Shown here piece by piece: positions 38,958 through 50,368 of a stretch of DNA of 64,000 nucleotides; the stretch's first letter is position 1; every line of letters begins with the position of its first letter. Below the pieces are notes generated by a model, which searched no databases, was not told where the DNA came from, and saw only the letters and a program-made list of their open reading frames with translations. The stretch comes from Ichthyophis bannanicus (taxonomy: Eukaryota; Chordata; Amphibia; Gymnophiona; Ichthyophiidae), in assembly GCA_033557465.1 (NCBI GenBank), contig CM066040.1, positions 330,602,297 through 330,666,296 on the forward strand. Direction: 5' to 3'. Both the position numbers and the translations under genes were made by a program.

Positions 38958-40863
38958 AGTGAGGCTGGTCCAGGTGGACGTGCCAGTTGGCGGTCGGTTG
39001 CAGCTGTTCCTTTCCACCTGTGCCAGTATAGCCACAGATCAGTGGGTTCTGGAGGTTATCCGAGATGGCTATGCCTTAGAGTTCGCACACCGGGTTCCAG
39101 ACTCATTCGTCCTGTCTCCGTGTGGTCCGCAGGCAAAGAAGTTAGCGGTTGCGGAGACACTCCGCCGTCTGTTGTCTCTTCAGGCAGTGGTCCCCGTGCC
39201 TGCAGACCAGTGCGGATTAGGTCGATACTCGATCTATTTTGTGGTTCCCAAGAAGGAAGGTTCTTTTCGTCCTATTCTAGACCTCAAGCACGTGAATCGG
39301 TGTTTGCGAATGCCTCATTTTCAGATGGAAACCTTACGATCGGTAATTCGCTCGGTTCGGCCAGGTGAGTTTCTGGCTTCCATAGACCTTACCGAGGCCT
39401 ACCTGCACATTCCTATCCGGGCCGAGCATCAACGGTATCTTCGTTTCGCGGTGCCCATGGGTCATTTCCAGTTTCGGGCATTGCCGTTTGGGCTGGCCAC
39501 GGCTCCTCGCACTTTCACCAAGGTGATGGTTGTGGTAGCGGCTGCGCTCCGACAGGAAGGGATTCAGGTTCATCCCTACTTGGACGATTGGTTGATAAGG
39601 GCGCCGTCATGAGCGGAATCGGTGAAAGCCACGGCGCGAGTAGTGCATGTTTTTGAGCAGTTAGGTTGGGTCATCAACCATGCAAATAGCCATTTGGAAC
39701 CCGTGCGGCACTTGAAGTATCTGGGGGCTCTCTTCGACACAGGCGTAGCGTCAGTGTTTCTTCCGGAAGACAGAGTGCAGAAGATCTTACAGCGGGTGAC
39801 ATCATTTCTGTGGATCAAGGCTCCGACTGCTTGGCGATACCTACAGTTGCTGGGGTCCATGGCGGCAGCCTTAGATTTGGTGCCGTGGGCCAGAGCTCAC
39901 ATGCGGCCGCTGCAAAGCGCATTGTTATCCCGTTGGTCCCCTCAAGAGCACCCTCTCTCGCGCAGGTTAGTCTGTCCGGAAGCCGTGCGGATCAGCTTGC
40001 AATGGTGGGCGACGCCAGCCCATCTTCAAGCGGGAGTTCCTCTGGAGGTGTCGCACTGGTGTTACTCATGACAGATACCAGCCTCTCCGGGTGGGGAGCG
40101 CATTGTCTGGGTCGGGTGACACAAGGTGTGTGGTCGACAGAGGAGCGGTCCTGGTCGATGAATCGTTTGGAGCTCCGAGCAGTTCGTCTCGCCCTGCTAG
40201 TCTTTGTGGAAGTCCTGGTCGGACAGGCAGTGCGGGTTTTCTCCGACAATCAGGTAACCGTTTCTTACATCAACAGACAAGGCGGCACGGGCAGTGCTCT
40301 GCTTCTGGAAGAATGTCTGCTCTTGTTTCAGTGGGCAGAAGCCCATCTTGTGGCGATATCGGTGGCTCACGTCGCCGGCAAGGACAACGTGCAGGCGGAT
40401 TATCTCAGTCGTCATCGTCTAGATCCAGAGGAATGGGAACTGGACGAGGAAGTTTTTCGGAAGATTACTCGGCAATGGGGGCAGCCTGTTCTCGACCTGA
40501 TGGCTACCCAGTCCAATGCCAAGGCCGCGCGGTTTTACAGCCGCCGCAGGGAGTGCATGTCGGAAGGTCTCGACGGCCTCGTGTAGCCTTGGCCTCAGCA
40601 TCAGCTTCTGTATGTGTTTCCTCCGTGGCCGCTCTTGGGAAGAGTGGTACAAAGAGTAGCTGCCCACAGCGGTCCGGTGATTCTCATGGCTCCGGATTGG
40701 CCTCGGCGACCATGGTATGCCGACCTCATGCGACTACTAATAGCGCCTCCCTGCAGATTGCCCGCACGCAGCGATCTCTTGCGACAAGTTCCGGTACTCA
40801 TGCTGGAAGTGGAACGATTCTGTCTTACGGCTTGGCTCTTGAACGGCGCAGGTTGCAGCACAA
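38719..40863 (+). pseudogene. DIRS G reverse transcriptase/RNase H/methyltransferase-like (broken)
   Basis: The frame opens inside gag (+1) and reads RT with YSIYFVVPKKEGSFRPILDL near 39224, SIDLTEAYLHIPIRAEHQRY, LPFGLATAPRTFTKVM and YLDDWLIRAPS near 39579. A TGA stop at 39610 is followed by continuing RT text. A frameshift near 40040 precedes RNase H (TDTSLSGWGAH, NRLELRAVRLAL, SDNQVTVSYINRQGG, DYLSRH), and a stop lies at 40584 before FPPWPLLG and VILMAPDWPRRPWY, the methyltransferase-like end. Catalytic Asp residues are present. Confidence 0.88.
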
Positions 40864-41897
40864 GGGCTACTCCAGCGCGGTGATAGCTACTCTGTTACAG
40901 TCCAAGCGGCGCTCTACGTCGTTGGCTTACATTAGAGTTTGGCGTTTGTTTGAGGCTTGGTGCGTTGAGCGTAAAGCTTTGCCGGGGAGTGCCTTGATTC
41001 CAGATATATTGGGTTTCCTTCAGGGAGGCTTGGAGAAAGGATTGGCGCTTAGTACCTTGCGAGTTCATGTGTCGGCACTGGCTTGTTACAGAGGGAAAGT
41101 GCAAGGCAGGCCGCTTGCTTCCCATCCTGATGTGATCCGTTTCCTTCGGGTGGCTAAAAACATTAGGCCTCCGCGGCGTCCGGTGGTTCCTCCGTGGGAT
41201 TTGAACCTAGTGTTACAGGCGTTGTCGGCTCCGGCGTTTGTCGGTCATAGGTCGGATCACCTGAGGGAATTGTCCTGGAAGACAGCTTTTCTGGTGGCTT
41301 TGTGTTCGGCGAGAAGGATTTCCGATCTTCAGGCGCTATCCTGCAAGGAACCGTTTCTTCACTTTTCAGCGGAGAAGGTGGTGTTGAGACCGGTACCTTC
41401 CTTTCTTCCCAAGGTGGTTTCTCCTTTTCACATCAATCAGGTGGTATCCCTTCCTACCTTTGGGGGGGTTGGAAGCCAGTGACTTGGATCAGGCCCTTCG
41501 GCGGCTGGACTTGGGCCGTGTGTTGCGTAAGTATCTCAAGGTGACGGCATCTTTTCGTCGGTCCGATCGGTTGTTTGTTCTTTACGGTGGCACAGCGAAG
41601 GGTAAGGCGGCCTCCAAGGCGTCGATCGCTCGCTGGGTGAAACATGCTGTTCGCGTGGCGTACGAGGCGTCCTCGACGCCGGTTCCTCAGGGTCTGAGAG
41701 CTCATTCAACCAGGGGTCAAGCTACCTCTTGGGCGGAGTATGCGTTGATTCCGCCGGTGGACATTTGTCGAGCGGCTACGTGGTCGTCTCTGCACACGTT
41801 TGCGAAGCACTATCGGTTGGATGTTCAAGCGCAGGAGGACGCCAAGGTGGGCGCGGCAGCGCTTGTTGCAGGTCTCGCAGGACCCTCCCGGATTTAA
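40091..41897 (+). pseudogene. DIRS G tyrosine recombinase (one homopolymer frameshift)
   Basis: The frame is open from 40091, overlapping RT/RH by ~750 nt with Ser/Arg-rich text. The recombinase proper starts at about 40850: core-binding part SKRRSTSLAYIRVWRLFEAW, STLRVHVSALACYRG; catalytic Arg in CSARRISDLQ near 41306. At a run of seven G (41461-41467) the frame shifts. The rest (HSTRGQATS near 41703, DICRAATWSSLHTFAKHY near 41761) continues to a stop at 41895-41897. The second catalytic box is HSTR in place of HNVR. Confidence 0.88.
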
Positions 41898-41913
41898 GTA
41901 CTACTTTGGTACT

Positions 41914-42016
41914 TCCCAAGATTTCCTGGACTGGCCCGGAGAGACGATTAGGAAGAAGAAATTAGGCCTTACCTGCTAATTGTCTTTCCTTGAGTACTCT
42001 CCGGGCCAGTCCAGGA
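41914..42016. repeat. DIRS G internal complementary region
   Basis: Complement of the left terminus ends at 41952 (GAGACGATTAGG); the complement of the right terminus starts at 41953 (AAGAAGAAATTAGG). Proves that the unrelated-looking ends of G belong to one DIRS element. Confidence 0.92.
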
Positions 42017-42167
42017 CCCTCCCTTCGTGTTTTTCTGCGAGTTTCGGTGGCGTCTGCTGCGTGTTCAGTTGGTTCTGGTTGCGCGAAGAGCTGTGCAATG
42101 CAGTGGTATAGGATACTGGGGTTCCCTTGGGAACGAGTATGAAAAAAAAAGACAGTTAGATGAACTA

Positions 42168-42206
42168 GAAAAAAAAAAAAAAAAAAAGAAGAAAAAAAGG
42201 GGAAAA
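42168..42206. repeat. A-rich homopolymer tract
   Basis: Long run of A with a few G between the ICR and the right terminal repeat of DIRS G; no function assigned. Confidence 0.8.
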
Positions 42207-42428
42207 ATTCCCATACCTTTCAGAGACAAGGGTTTTTGCCCGTGACGCTGCTTCTCTTAAAGGGGCAGTTAGTTCTTTGGTAGTCCTTGGGACGGAGGAG
42301 GACGAGTGGCGTGCTCTCTGTCTACATATATCGCTGTTCTACGGGCACGCTGTTTTTGTCTGGTTTTGTTTCTTGTTTGCTTTGGTTATAAGTGTTTTCA
42401 GGGCTAGCTTATCTGCTTTGTTACCGAG

Positions 42429-42592
42429 AGACTGATTAGCTGACACCTAGGGGAGCTGGATAGGCTGTCAGGAAAACCTTTCAGATTCCAGTCCTTAGCT
42501 GCTGGAGTGGATTGACCACCCAAGATTTCCTGGACTGGCCCGGAGAGTACTCAAGGAAAGACAATTAGCAGGTAAGGCCTAATTTCTTCTTT
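42429..42592 (-). repeat. DIRS G right inverted terminal repeat
   Basis: Inverted partner of 36688-36815 with a right-only outer extension (CTCAAGGAAAGACAATTAGC and AGGTAAGGCCTAATTTC). Confidence 0.9.
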
Positions 42593-44757
42593 TGCTATAT
42601 GAGGGAGGACAAGCAGAGATAGGGGCAGTAGCTCTTAATGAATCCCTCTTAAACGATCCCAAGATAATAGATAACATGCAGACAGAAATAGATTTTATTT
42701 ACAGACTTATGATACAGGGGAAGTTTGTCTGGGGATTTTGTGGGCCTGCCAAAAAGCACTATATAGGGGGAAATCTACTACATGGATACTCAGAAAGAAG
42801 GTGAAGGTGGGAAAAGGGCAGAGTTTGCAGGAAAGGTTATGAGAATTAGAATTTAAACATATGCAGGATGGGGAGTAGCTGTTCGGAGAGAAATGGCACA
42901 GGAAAGGGATTTACTATGGTCTTTGCAAATAGATGATATTGAATTTAAGCTATGGCTGCTTAAACAGCATTATTTTAAGGAGGATAATAGAGCTAGTAAG
43001 CTGTTAGGCTCGCTCTTTTAACTTACTTTCTATCATAGCCAAATTTTGCAGCTAAGGTACCAGCAAAGGTTAACAAAGAATGCTGATATCCAGACTAGAT
43101 TTGCACAATATCATGAGGCGCTCTATACTGGGGAAGGAGCTCCAACTGAGGGGGAGTTAGAAAGGTATTTGGAGGGAAGAGTTCTCTCATGTCTGGGAGA
43201 GGTGGATCAACAAGGGTTAAACGTGCTCATTGGCACCCTGGAAATAGCAGGAGCAGTCAAGTCCTTGACCAGTGGTCAGGCCCTGGGTATGGATGGCCTC
43301 ATTGTTTGTTTCCTTTAGTAAGTATCTCCAACTTACTGGCCAGATTTTTTGATGATTTTTTTGGAGCAAGGAAAAATCACAGGGACTATGTATGAAGTCT
43401 GTATTTATGGTTCCTAAACCAGGGAAGGATGAAATGGGTATGTGGATCTTACCATCCAGTATCACTTATAAATGTAGATGTCAAGTTTTTGCTAGTTTTG
43501 TCCTCTTGCCTTTAATGGGTTATTACCTGCTTAGGACATCCAGATCAATCCAGTTTTATACCAGGTAGACAAGTGGCAGACATTGTCTGCAAGATCCTTA
43601 ATTTAGTATGGAAGGAAAAAAATGGGTGAACCCTCTATATTGCTGTCTCTTGATGCTAAAAAAAACATTTAATAGAGCAAGTCTGGTCTTATTTAAAGTA
43701 ATGGAGTGTACAGGATTGAGGGGTAACTTCCTGAGGTTGGTTCAGGCTTTGTACCATCACCCATTGGGATGTGTGCAGGTCAAGGGAGGACAGTCTGGCT
43801 TGTTCCCATTTTTGCCACTGTTATTTGCTCTTTATTTGTAAAACCTGGCCTGTCAAATTTGGGAGAACCCAGATATTAAAGGGCTTAAAATTGCGGTTAC
43901 AGTTTATAAGCGCTTGATATGCCGCCTTTAGCATGCATACAAAGCGGTTTACAATAACAACTGTTAAGAGGCTCATAAAGGAATTCCAATAAGTATTAGA
44001 AAACGAAAGCACAGTAATGGGTAGGTGGTGAGAGAAGGAAGGCAGGCAACGGGCGTGGAAGAGAAATTGGCTTTATATATGGATGATGTAATTGTGAGCT
44101 TAATGGGAGTTCTGACATTGCTTCCAGTGTTGCAGAAGAGACTGGAGAGATTTGGAGAATTGCCAGTGTTGAAAGTTAATATAGGGTAGTTTGAAGCTGT
44201 GAATGTTTGTTGGTAAAAATGGCCAGCCAATTTGAGACTCACTTCCCATTCAGATGGGCTATGTCAGGACTGTGCTACTTGGGTATACTGATATCTCCAC
44301 AGAGGGCAAATTTGTTGAAGCTTAATTATGTTTGTCTTAATTTGATATACCACATTTATGCGAGCAAGGAATGCGGGTTACAAAAACTAGCCATGAATGA
44401 ATTATGGCCCTTTAATTCACAGTCTGGTACAGGATTTGGAGAAATGGGGGGGGGGGGGGGGGAAATGCAATTTTTCATGGATGCTTTATTGTGCTTAAAA
44501 TAAAGGGGGTTTGCAAGTTCCTAGTGTAAACTTAATTTTGCTGCTGCTCAGCTGTGATCTTTGTTTGAAATAGTTTGCCCCAACCCCTAAACAGTGAGTG
44601 GTTATTGAACAAGCAATATATGGGGAGACTCCTATATGTTATCTTCCTTGGATGATGAGGAGAAGGGAATGTATAGATAACCCTACACAAGATTGACTCT
44701 TCAAATGTGGGGAAGGTATAGAGGGGAATTGTTGGAGAGTAGAAGATTTACTAGGAA
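42593..44757 (+). mobile_element. L1-like LINE (+), segment 2 (linker and RT)
   Basis: After DIRS G the ORF2 text resumes: ALNESLLNDPKIIDN near 42635, ATGMDGL-type pre-RT text near 43280 (SGQALGMDGLIVCF), then RT with LSLDAKKTFNRASLVLF near 43645, LLFALYLEPL-like text, and the catalytic LYMDDVIVSL near 44070. A short L2 tail fragment interrupts it at 43901-44062. Frameshifts and stops are common. DIRS F interrupts the thumb region at 44758. Confidence 0.8.
43901..44062 (-). mobile_element. L2/SINE-tail fragment in L1
   Basis: ATATGCCGCCTTTAGC then AAAGCGGTTTACAATAACA is the L2-type 3' signature on the minus strand. The L1 RT frame continues directly after it. Confidence 0.55.
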
Positions 44758-44945
44758 AGAGTAGTTACTCGCCTGTAACAGGTGTTCTCCAGGAGCAGCA
44801 TGAATCAGTCCTCACATATGGGTGTCATCGACGCTGATGTGAAGCCCCAGCGGAGCATTTCCCCAGCTTTCCATGAAAGCCTTTGGGAATGCAGGCACGC
44901 ATGCGCGGTTCCCTTCCCGCCTAAAGGTGCCATCTTACCTCAGTC
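44758..44945 (+). repeat. DIRS F terminal repeat (element right end)
   Basis: Plus strand starts AGAGTAGTTACTCGCCTG, the extension found only at the element's right end, followed by the arm with GTCATCGACGCTGATG. Confidence 0.9.
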
Positions 44946-45029
44946 AAATGACATAGCTAAGAACAGCACACACAAAATGAAAAAATTAAACTATGTACAA
45001 CTGCAACTCCCAGGGGAGGAGGGAGGGTT

Positions 45030-45128
45030 ATGAGGACTGATTCCTGCTGCTCCTGGAGAATACCTGTTATAGGTGAGTAACTACTCTTTCTCCAGGACCA
45101 AGCAGGAAGTCAGTCCTCACATATGGGT
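45030..45128. repeat. DIRS F internal complementary region
   Basis: Complements of the two termini meet at 45087/45088 (GAGTAACTACTCT / TTCTCCAGGACC). Confidence 0.9.
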
Positions 45129-45238
45129 GACTCCCTAGCTCTGGGCTACCGAGGAACCCAGGCTGAACAAGAGAACTCCCTCTAGTCCCAGCAGCAAAGG
45201 AAGGCTTTTCACTGACACAACCTCCACCGGTAGCCCAA

Positions 45239-46281
45239 CAGAGGGCAGGAGTTGCCTAAACCTCAAAGAGATTCCGGAGTACTGCTTGGCCAAAAGCACT
45301 GTCCCGTACTCTCCAGACAGTAATGGGCCGCAAAGGTCTGGCTTGAAGACCAAGTTGCAGCCCTACAGATGTCTACCAAGGGCACAGAGCGGAGATGAGC
45401 CACTGAGGCAGCCATTGCCCTGACACGGTGGGCCGTGACCCGACCCTGCAAAGGAAGGTCAGCCGCCTTGTAAGCCCAGGTGATACAGTCAGCCACCCAG
45501 ATGGACAAGGTACGCTTGGACACAGCCAACCCCAAGTTATTAGGGTCAAAGGTTACAAAGAGCTGAGTAGCCCTTCTATGCCCCTGCGTACAGTCAAGGT
45601 AGAAGGATAAGGCCCTCCTACAGTTCAGGGTATGCAGGACTGCTTCAGCCTGGCTTACATGAGGCCTAGGGAAGAATGTTGGAAGAACCACCTCTTGGTT
45701 AAGGTGGAAGGAGGAGACAACCTTTGGGAGGAACTTTGGATGAGTCCTAAGGACTACCCTGTTCCTATAGAAGCGAGTGTAAGGCCTATCACAGACCAGG
45801 GCCTGGAGCTCACTCACTCGCCTAGCCGAGGTAAGGGCTACTAAGAAGAGTGTCTTCCAAGACAGGAAGCGTAGAGGGCAAGTAGCCATCGGCTCAAAGG
45901 GTGGGCGAGTCAGTTGCTGCAAGACCACATTCAACTCCCACTCAGGAGCAGGAGGACGGATTGGGGGCTTGAGCAGAAGCAAGCCTCTGAGAAAGCGGGA
46001 CACCAAGGGTGAACCGACAGAGAATGTCCATCCACCAGTGAGTGGTGAGCTGCTAGAGCTGAGAGGTGGACCCGAACAGAATTGGACTTAAGTCCTTGAT
46101 TGGATAAGTGCAGTAAGTACTGAAGCACTACTGGTACAGTACAGGAGAAAGGATCCTCTGTACATAGCTGACACCACACAGAAAACCTTTTCCATTTGAG
46201 AGCATAGGTTTTCCTAGTGGACTGTTTCCTAGAAGCTAGGACAACCTCCTCAACTTCCTGAGGGAGGCCCCAGGGAGCCAA
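45239..46281 (-). pseudogene. DIRS F tyrosine recombinase (frameshift)
   Basis: Core-binding part from 46281 (ASRKQSTRKTYALKWKRFSV, SVRVHLSALAAHHS). A 1-nt deletion near 46005 moves the rest into the frame 46006-45263: catalytic TSARRVSELQ, then HRVRAMAASVAHLRS and SQTFAAHYCLES with the catalytic Tyr near 45325. A further shift just after the Tyr alters the C-terminal tail. All catalytic residue types are kept. Confidence 0.87.
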
Positions 46282-46289
46282 AACTACCC

Positions 46290-48195
46290 TTGCAGCCTCC
46301 AGGCCATCAAATTGAGAGCCTTGAGATTGGGGTGCAAAAGGGAACCCTGATCCTGAGAGAGAAGATCGGGCTGCAGCCCCAGAGGCAGTGGAGGATCACC
46401 GTCAGCTGAAGCAGGAGTGGAAACCAAGGCTGTCTGGGCCACCTGGGAGCCACCAGCAGGACCGAGGCCTTGTCCTGGAGAATCTTGAACAGGGTTCGGG
46501 CCACCAAGGGCGTGGGAGGAAACGCATACAGGAGGCCCTGAGACAATGGGATCAGAAAAGCATCTGCTGCTATCCGCAGAGGATGCGGTTGCCTGGAGCA
46601 GAACTTCAGCAGTTGCTTGTTCAGTGGACTGGCAAACAGATCTATCAAAGGAAGACCCCATTTTAGGAAGATCTTCTGAACTACCGAAGGATGCAGCTGC
46701 CACTCGTGGGGCTGTAAAATCCTGCTCAACCTGTCTGCTAGGAAGTTCTCCTGGCCTGGAAGGTGCACAGCCTTGAGGAGCATGTTGTGCTTGAGGGCAA
46801 AGGAGCAAAGGTGCTGAGCCTCCCGACAAAGGAGTATGGACCCTGTCCCTCCCTGTTTGTTCACATAAAACATGGCCACTTGGTTGTCTGTCTGAACCAG
46901 GACAGACTGATGAGCCCAGGGTAGGAGAGAAAGCTTTGAGTGCTAGTCGAATAGCCCTGAGTTCCAGGAGATTGATCTGCTGTGCCGCCTCCCAAGGAGA
47001 CCACAGGCCCTGGATGCACTTGTTCAGACAATGAGCTCCCCAGCCCTGCAGGGAGGCGTCTGTGGTCAGCACCACTGTGTACCCAGGAATTTGAAAGCGT
47101 TCCCCTTTCAGAAGATTGGGTGGGTGCAGCCACCAGCTGAGGGAGTCCAGAAATGGTTTGGACACCCTTATTCTGTCTCTGAGGTTGCCTGTAGCCTGAG
47201 ACCACTGACTCCGAAGGCACCATTGTGCAGGCCGCATATGGAGCCTGGCATTGGGGGTGACATGAACTGTCGAAGCCATGTGGCCAAGCAGCCTCAGGTA
47301 GAGTCTGGCGGAGACCACTGACCTGCTGAGAAACTGATTTGCCAAGTCCATCAGTCTGTGGGCTCTGTCTGCTGGCAAGAATGCCTCTGCCAGGACAGAG
47401 TCTAGCCTTGCCCCTATGAACTCCAAGTTCTGGGAGGGGAGCAAAGTGGACTTTGCGAAGTTTATTACAAATCCCAAGCTTTGAAGAAGAGCAAGAGTTC
47501 TGAGAGTGGCCTGTCGGGCCTCCTGGCACGTCTGACCCCTGATGAGCCAGTTGTCCAGATAAGGGAAGACAAAGATCCCTTGATTTCTCAGGTAGGCCGT
47601 CACCGCTGCCAGGCATTTCGTAAAGACTCTGGGAGCGGAGGTGAGGCCAAAATGCAGTACTCTGTACTGATAATGGTTTCCTCCCACAATGAACCTGAGG
47701 TACTTTCTGTGGTCTGGATGAATGAGGATGTGAGTGTACGCATCCTTTAGATCTAAGGAGCATAGCCAATCTCCCTGCTTGAGGTAGGGCAGAAGTGTTC
47801 CAAGAGTAAGCATCTTGAACTTTTCTTTCTCTAGAAACTTGTTGAGGTTCCTGAGATCCAGAATAGGTCGAAGGCCACCGGTTCTCTTGGGTACCAGGAA
47901 ATACCTGGAGTAGAACCCTTGACCTTGCAAGTGGGGAGGCACAGGCTCCACCGCCTTGTCCACCAACAGACCCTGAAGCTCTTGAAGGAGAAGATCTGTG
48001 TGCAGGGGAGGCCTTGGAGGCTCCCCTGGAAAGTATGGCAGAGGTAGTTGGTGAAAATGTAGTGCATAGCCCCTTTGGGCTATGTTCAACACCCAACTGT
48101 CTCCAGTTATGTGGGGCCACTGGTGGGCAAAGAGGGCGAGGCAACCTCCTGTGCAGTGTTGGGAGAGCAGGGACTGAGAGGCTACGCTCAAGGAG
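46290..48195 (-). pseudogene. DIRS F reverse transcriptase/RNase H (broken, YLDN)
   Basis: RT blocks: GQGFYSRYFLVPKRTGGLRP near 47915, LCSLDLKDAYTHILIHPDHR, LHFGLTSAPRVFTKCLA, and YLDNWLIRG near 47560 where the second catalytic Asp is Asn. RNase H: TTDASLQGWGAHCLNK near 47060, NLLELRAIRLAL near 46975; then a frameshift near 46905 and continuation as AMFYVNKQGGTGS, ADRLSRILQPHEWQ, DLFASPLNKQLLKFCSR, YAFPPTPLVAR and LLVAPRWPRQPW. The frame is open well into gag on its 5' side (from 48785). Confidence 0.88.
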
Positions 48196-48363
48196 TCAAA
48201 AACCCCCACCCTGCTGAGTGGGAGCAGGGGCCGGAGGCTTGGGGGTCCTCTGCCTACGGGGCCCATTACCCTGCCCCTTGGCTTGCTGACCCTGGGGTGC
48301 AGCTTGGGCAGCCTGATACTGAGGGTACTGTTTGTAGGCAGTGCCCTTCCTCGGGTAAAAGGG

Positions 48364-50118
48364 CTACTTAACTGAGGCCTTCTTCTTGTGAGAAGGGGCA
48401 GACGTCTTCCTAGACAGCCTTGTCTTTGTAAGGTGCTCAGTCTCGAGCTGTGCGGCCTTCTCGACCATGGGCTTGCCAAAAAGGTTTTCACCTCTGCAAG
48501 GGACATCGAACAACTTGTCCTGAACCCATGGCTCGAGGTCCGATGACTGCAGCCATGCCTGGCGTCGAGCCGCGATGCCGGCTGCCGCAACTCGGGCCGA
48601 AGCCTCGAAGCCATCGTAGGCGGCGCGGGACATAAACTTCGAGCAGTCCCGAATCCCCGAGGACAAGGACTTAAATCTCTGCAAGGGTTCCCTGGAGAGA
48701 CCAGCAGAGAACCCGGCCAACTCCTTGGCCAGGTCTCGCAAGTACATGCCCATGCACAGCTGGTAAGACTGGACACGGCAAGCAAGCATCGAGCCCTGGA
48801 AGCACTTTCTACCTACACCATCGAGGTTCCGGGCCTCCCTGCTGGGGGGCACCACGGAGTGCATCTTCTGGCTTTTCAGACGATGCATTGCCGATTCCAC
48901 CACCATGGAATGGTGTGGTAGCTGTGCCTTCTGAAAACCAGGGCTCTTCCGGAGTCGATAAATCAAATTGACTCGCTTACTTAGAACCGGCGCTGAGGCC
49001 GTTGCCTCCCACATCCGGAAGAGGAGCCGTTCCAGCATCGGAGGAACCGGGACAGTAAAGGCCTCCTTCGGAGGAGAGTCGTACTGTAGGGCCTCGAGCT
49101 CCTCAGCTCGAGGCTCTTCCTCGGGGTCCGCTGGAATAGCCAACGTGGTGGCCATATCCCGGACAAACTCCGAGAACCGGGTGTCCTCCGGAGAGGATCT
49201 ACTCCGGGGCTCAGACTGCGGCGAGTCCGAGGGGACGCATCGAGTCTTGAATGTGTCGGGAGACTCCTCATCCTCCGTCTCCCAGGCGGACTCGTCCGAC
49301 GAGGAGTCAGGGTCCGACCCCGCGGGGCCCTGGGGCACCCGCCCCAATGCTGGAGGCACCGGCGTCGACGCCCTCGGTCCCGAACGGGAGGTCGAGGGAG
49401 ACTGCGACCGAGGTCGACTTCCAGCCATGATGGACTCGAGTATTGGCTCGGTCTCCGGGGTCGACTTCAATGTCGATGTCCCAGTGGTCGGGGCAGATGC
49501 GCCAGACAGGCTGGCCATCAGTGCCCGCTGCTGCTTCATGAAGGCAGGCAGTCTGCTCTCCAAGGCTGTCATCCTGAGCTCGGGAGACGCAGCAGCCACC
49601 GACTCGGGCCCTGGCGGTGCCGGGCCCGACGTCGGCTCTCTGGGAGGAGAGTCCTCGAGGACCACAGGGCTTACGTGTCCAGCAGACTCCGGCTCCACGC
49701 AAGGAACTTTGGCAGGCTTCTCTTGTTCCACGGGCCCGGGGCGACTGTCGGGGGTCTTAGACCTGGCCCTCGAGGAGCCAGGGACCTCTTCCGACGATGC
49801 CCTCACGAGCCGCTTCTTCCTCTTGCGTTCCTGGTCGGGGGATCCCCTGTCCGAGGAGCTTCGACGGCGCTCGGGATCTGAATCCCGAGATGTCGAGGCT
49901 TCAGACGAGATCCGGGCCCGGCCGGAGGCTGAGTCCGAAAAAAGCCTTTCTTTCTGCTGCTGGCGACTTCGCAGTGCCTTGGAAGACATCTTCCCACATG
50001 GTCCACACGTCTTAGGGTCGTGATCAGGACCGAGGCACCGAAGGCAGCAGTCGTGTGTGTCGGTGAGAGACATTAACCTCTTACACCGATCACACTTCTT
50101 GAAACTACTGGAAGCCAT
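48364..50118 (-). CDS. DIRS F Gag-like protein (584 aa)
   Basis: ATG at 50118, opening MASSSFKKCDRCKRLMSLTD; stop at 48364-48366. The N-terminal Cys/His module (CDRC, CLRC, DHDPKTC, CGPC) matches that of A/C/E. A Ser/Arg/Pro-rich section follows (residues ~55-290), with frequent TCGA in the DNA and an acidic patch (SSDESAWETEDEESPD). Then comes the conserved helical half (KSPGFQKAQLPHHSMVVESA, GRKCFQGSMLACRVQSYQL, IAARRQAWLQSSDLEPWVQD, CRGENLFGKPM). Text beyond the stop (PFYPRKGTAYK...GGGF) still resembles the Gag end of E, so the stop may be premature by ~55 codons. Confidence 0.88.
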   Translation of the reverse strand: MASSSFKKCDRCKRLMSLTDTHDCCLRCLGPDHDPKTCGPCGKMSSKALRSRQQQKERLFSDSASGRARISSEASTSRDSDPERRRSSSDRGSPDQERKRKKRLVRASSEEVPGSSRARSKTPDSRPGPVEQEKPAKVPCVEPESAGHVSPVVLEDSPPREPTSGPAPPGPESVAAASPELRMTALESRLPAFMKQQRALMASLSGASAPTTGTSTLKSTPETEPILESIMAGSRPRSQSPSTSRSGPRASTPVPPALGRVPQGPAGSDPDSSSDESAWETEDEESPDTFKTRCVPSDSPQSEPRSRSSPEDTRFSEFVRDMATTLAIPADPEEEPRAEELEALQYDSPPKEAFTVPVPPMLERLLFRMWEATASAPVLSKRVNLIYRLRKSPGFQKAQLPHHSMVVESAMHRLKSQKMHSVVPPSREARNLDGVGRKCFQGSMLACRVQSYQLCMGMYLRDLAKELAGFSAGLSREPLQRFKSLSSGIRDCSKFMSRAAYDGFEASARVAAAGIAARRQAWLQSSDLEPWVQDKLFDVPCRGENLFGKPMVEKAAQLETEHLTKTRLSRKTSAPSHKKKASVK

Positions 50119-50368
50119 CGGGGAAAAAAGAGTCCCCGCGAGGTCAAAGGACCGGCCTTCCAGGGAAAAATAAAAAAAGGGCGCAAACGTCAGCCACGAA
50201 GGGCAAAAAACGAAAAAGAAGAATCGGGCTTGATACTGGTGTACCGAACCCGGCGGGAGGGGAACGGGCGTCGAAACAGGAAGAAAAAATAGCGAGAATC
50301 GCCGAAAATATCAAACTTTTATCCGGGATGACAGGACACACATCCGGTGGGCTTCTCGGAAAAAGAGA

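Larger units (their letters stand above)
36688..42592 (+). mobile_element. DIRS-type retrotransposon, copy G (distinct family)
   Basis: A 5.9-kb element with ITRs, ICR and the same three-gene order as A/C/E/F, but with unrelated terminal repeats, a Gag with no similarity that I can see and clearly diverged RT/RH and recombinase. It therefore represents a separate DIRS family. It is inserted in the L1-like LINE; the LINE text continues on both sides. Damage: two nonsense codons and one frameshift in RT/RH, and one homopolymer frameshift in the recombinase; Gag is open. Confidence 0.93.

Noticed and set aside
40091..41482. Apparent phage-type or bacterial integrase gene
   Set aside because: The recombinase domain sits in a DIRS element with RT, ITRs and ICR and in a vertebrate intron; no bacterial context.
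48968..50023. 351-codon plus-strand frame opposite DIRS F gag
   Set aside because: Shadow of the GC-rich, Ser/Arg-rich gag on the other strand; no independent motif.
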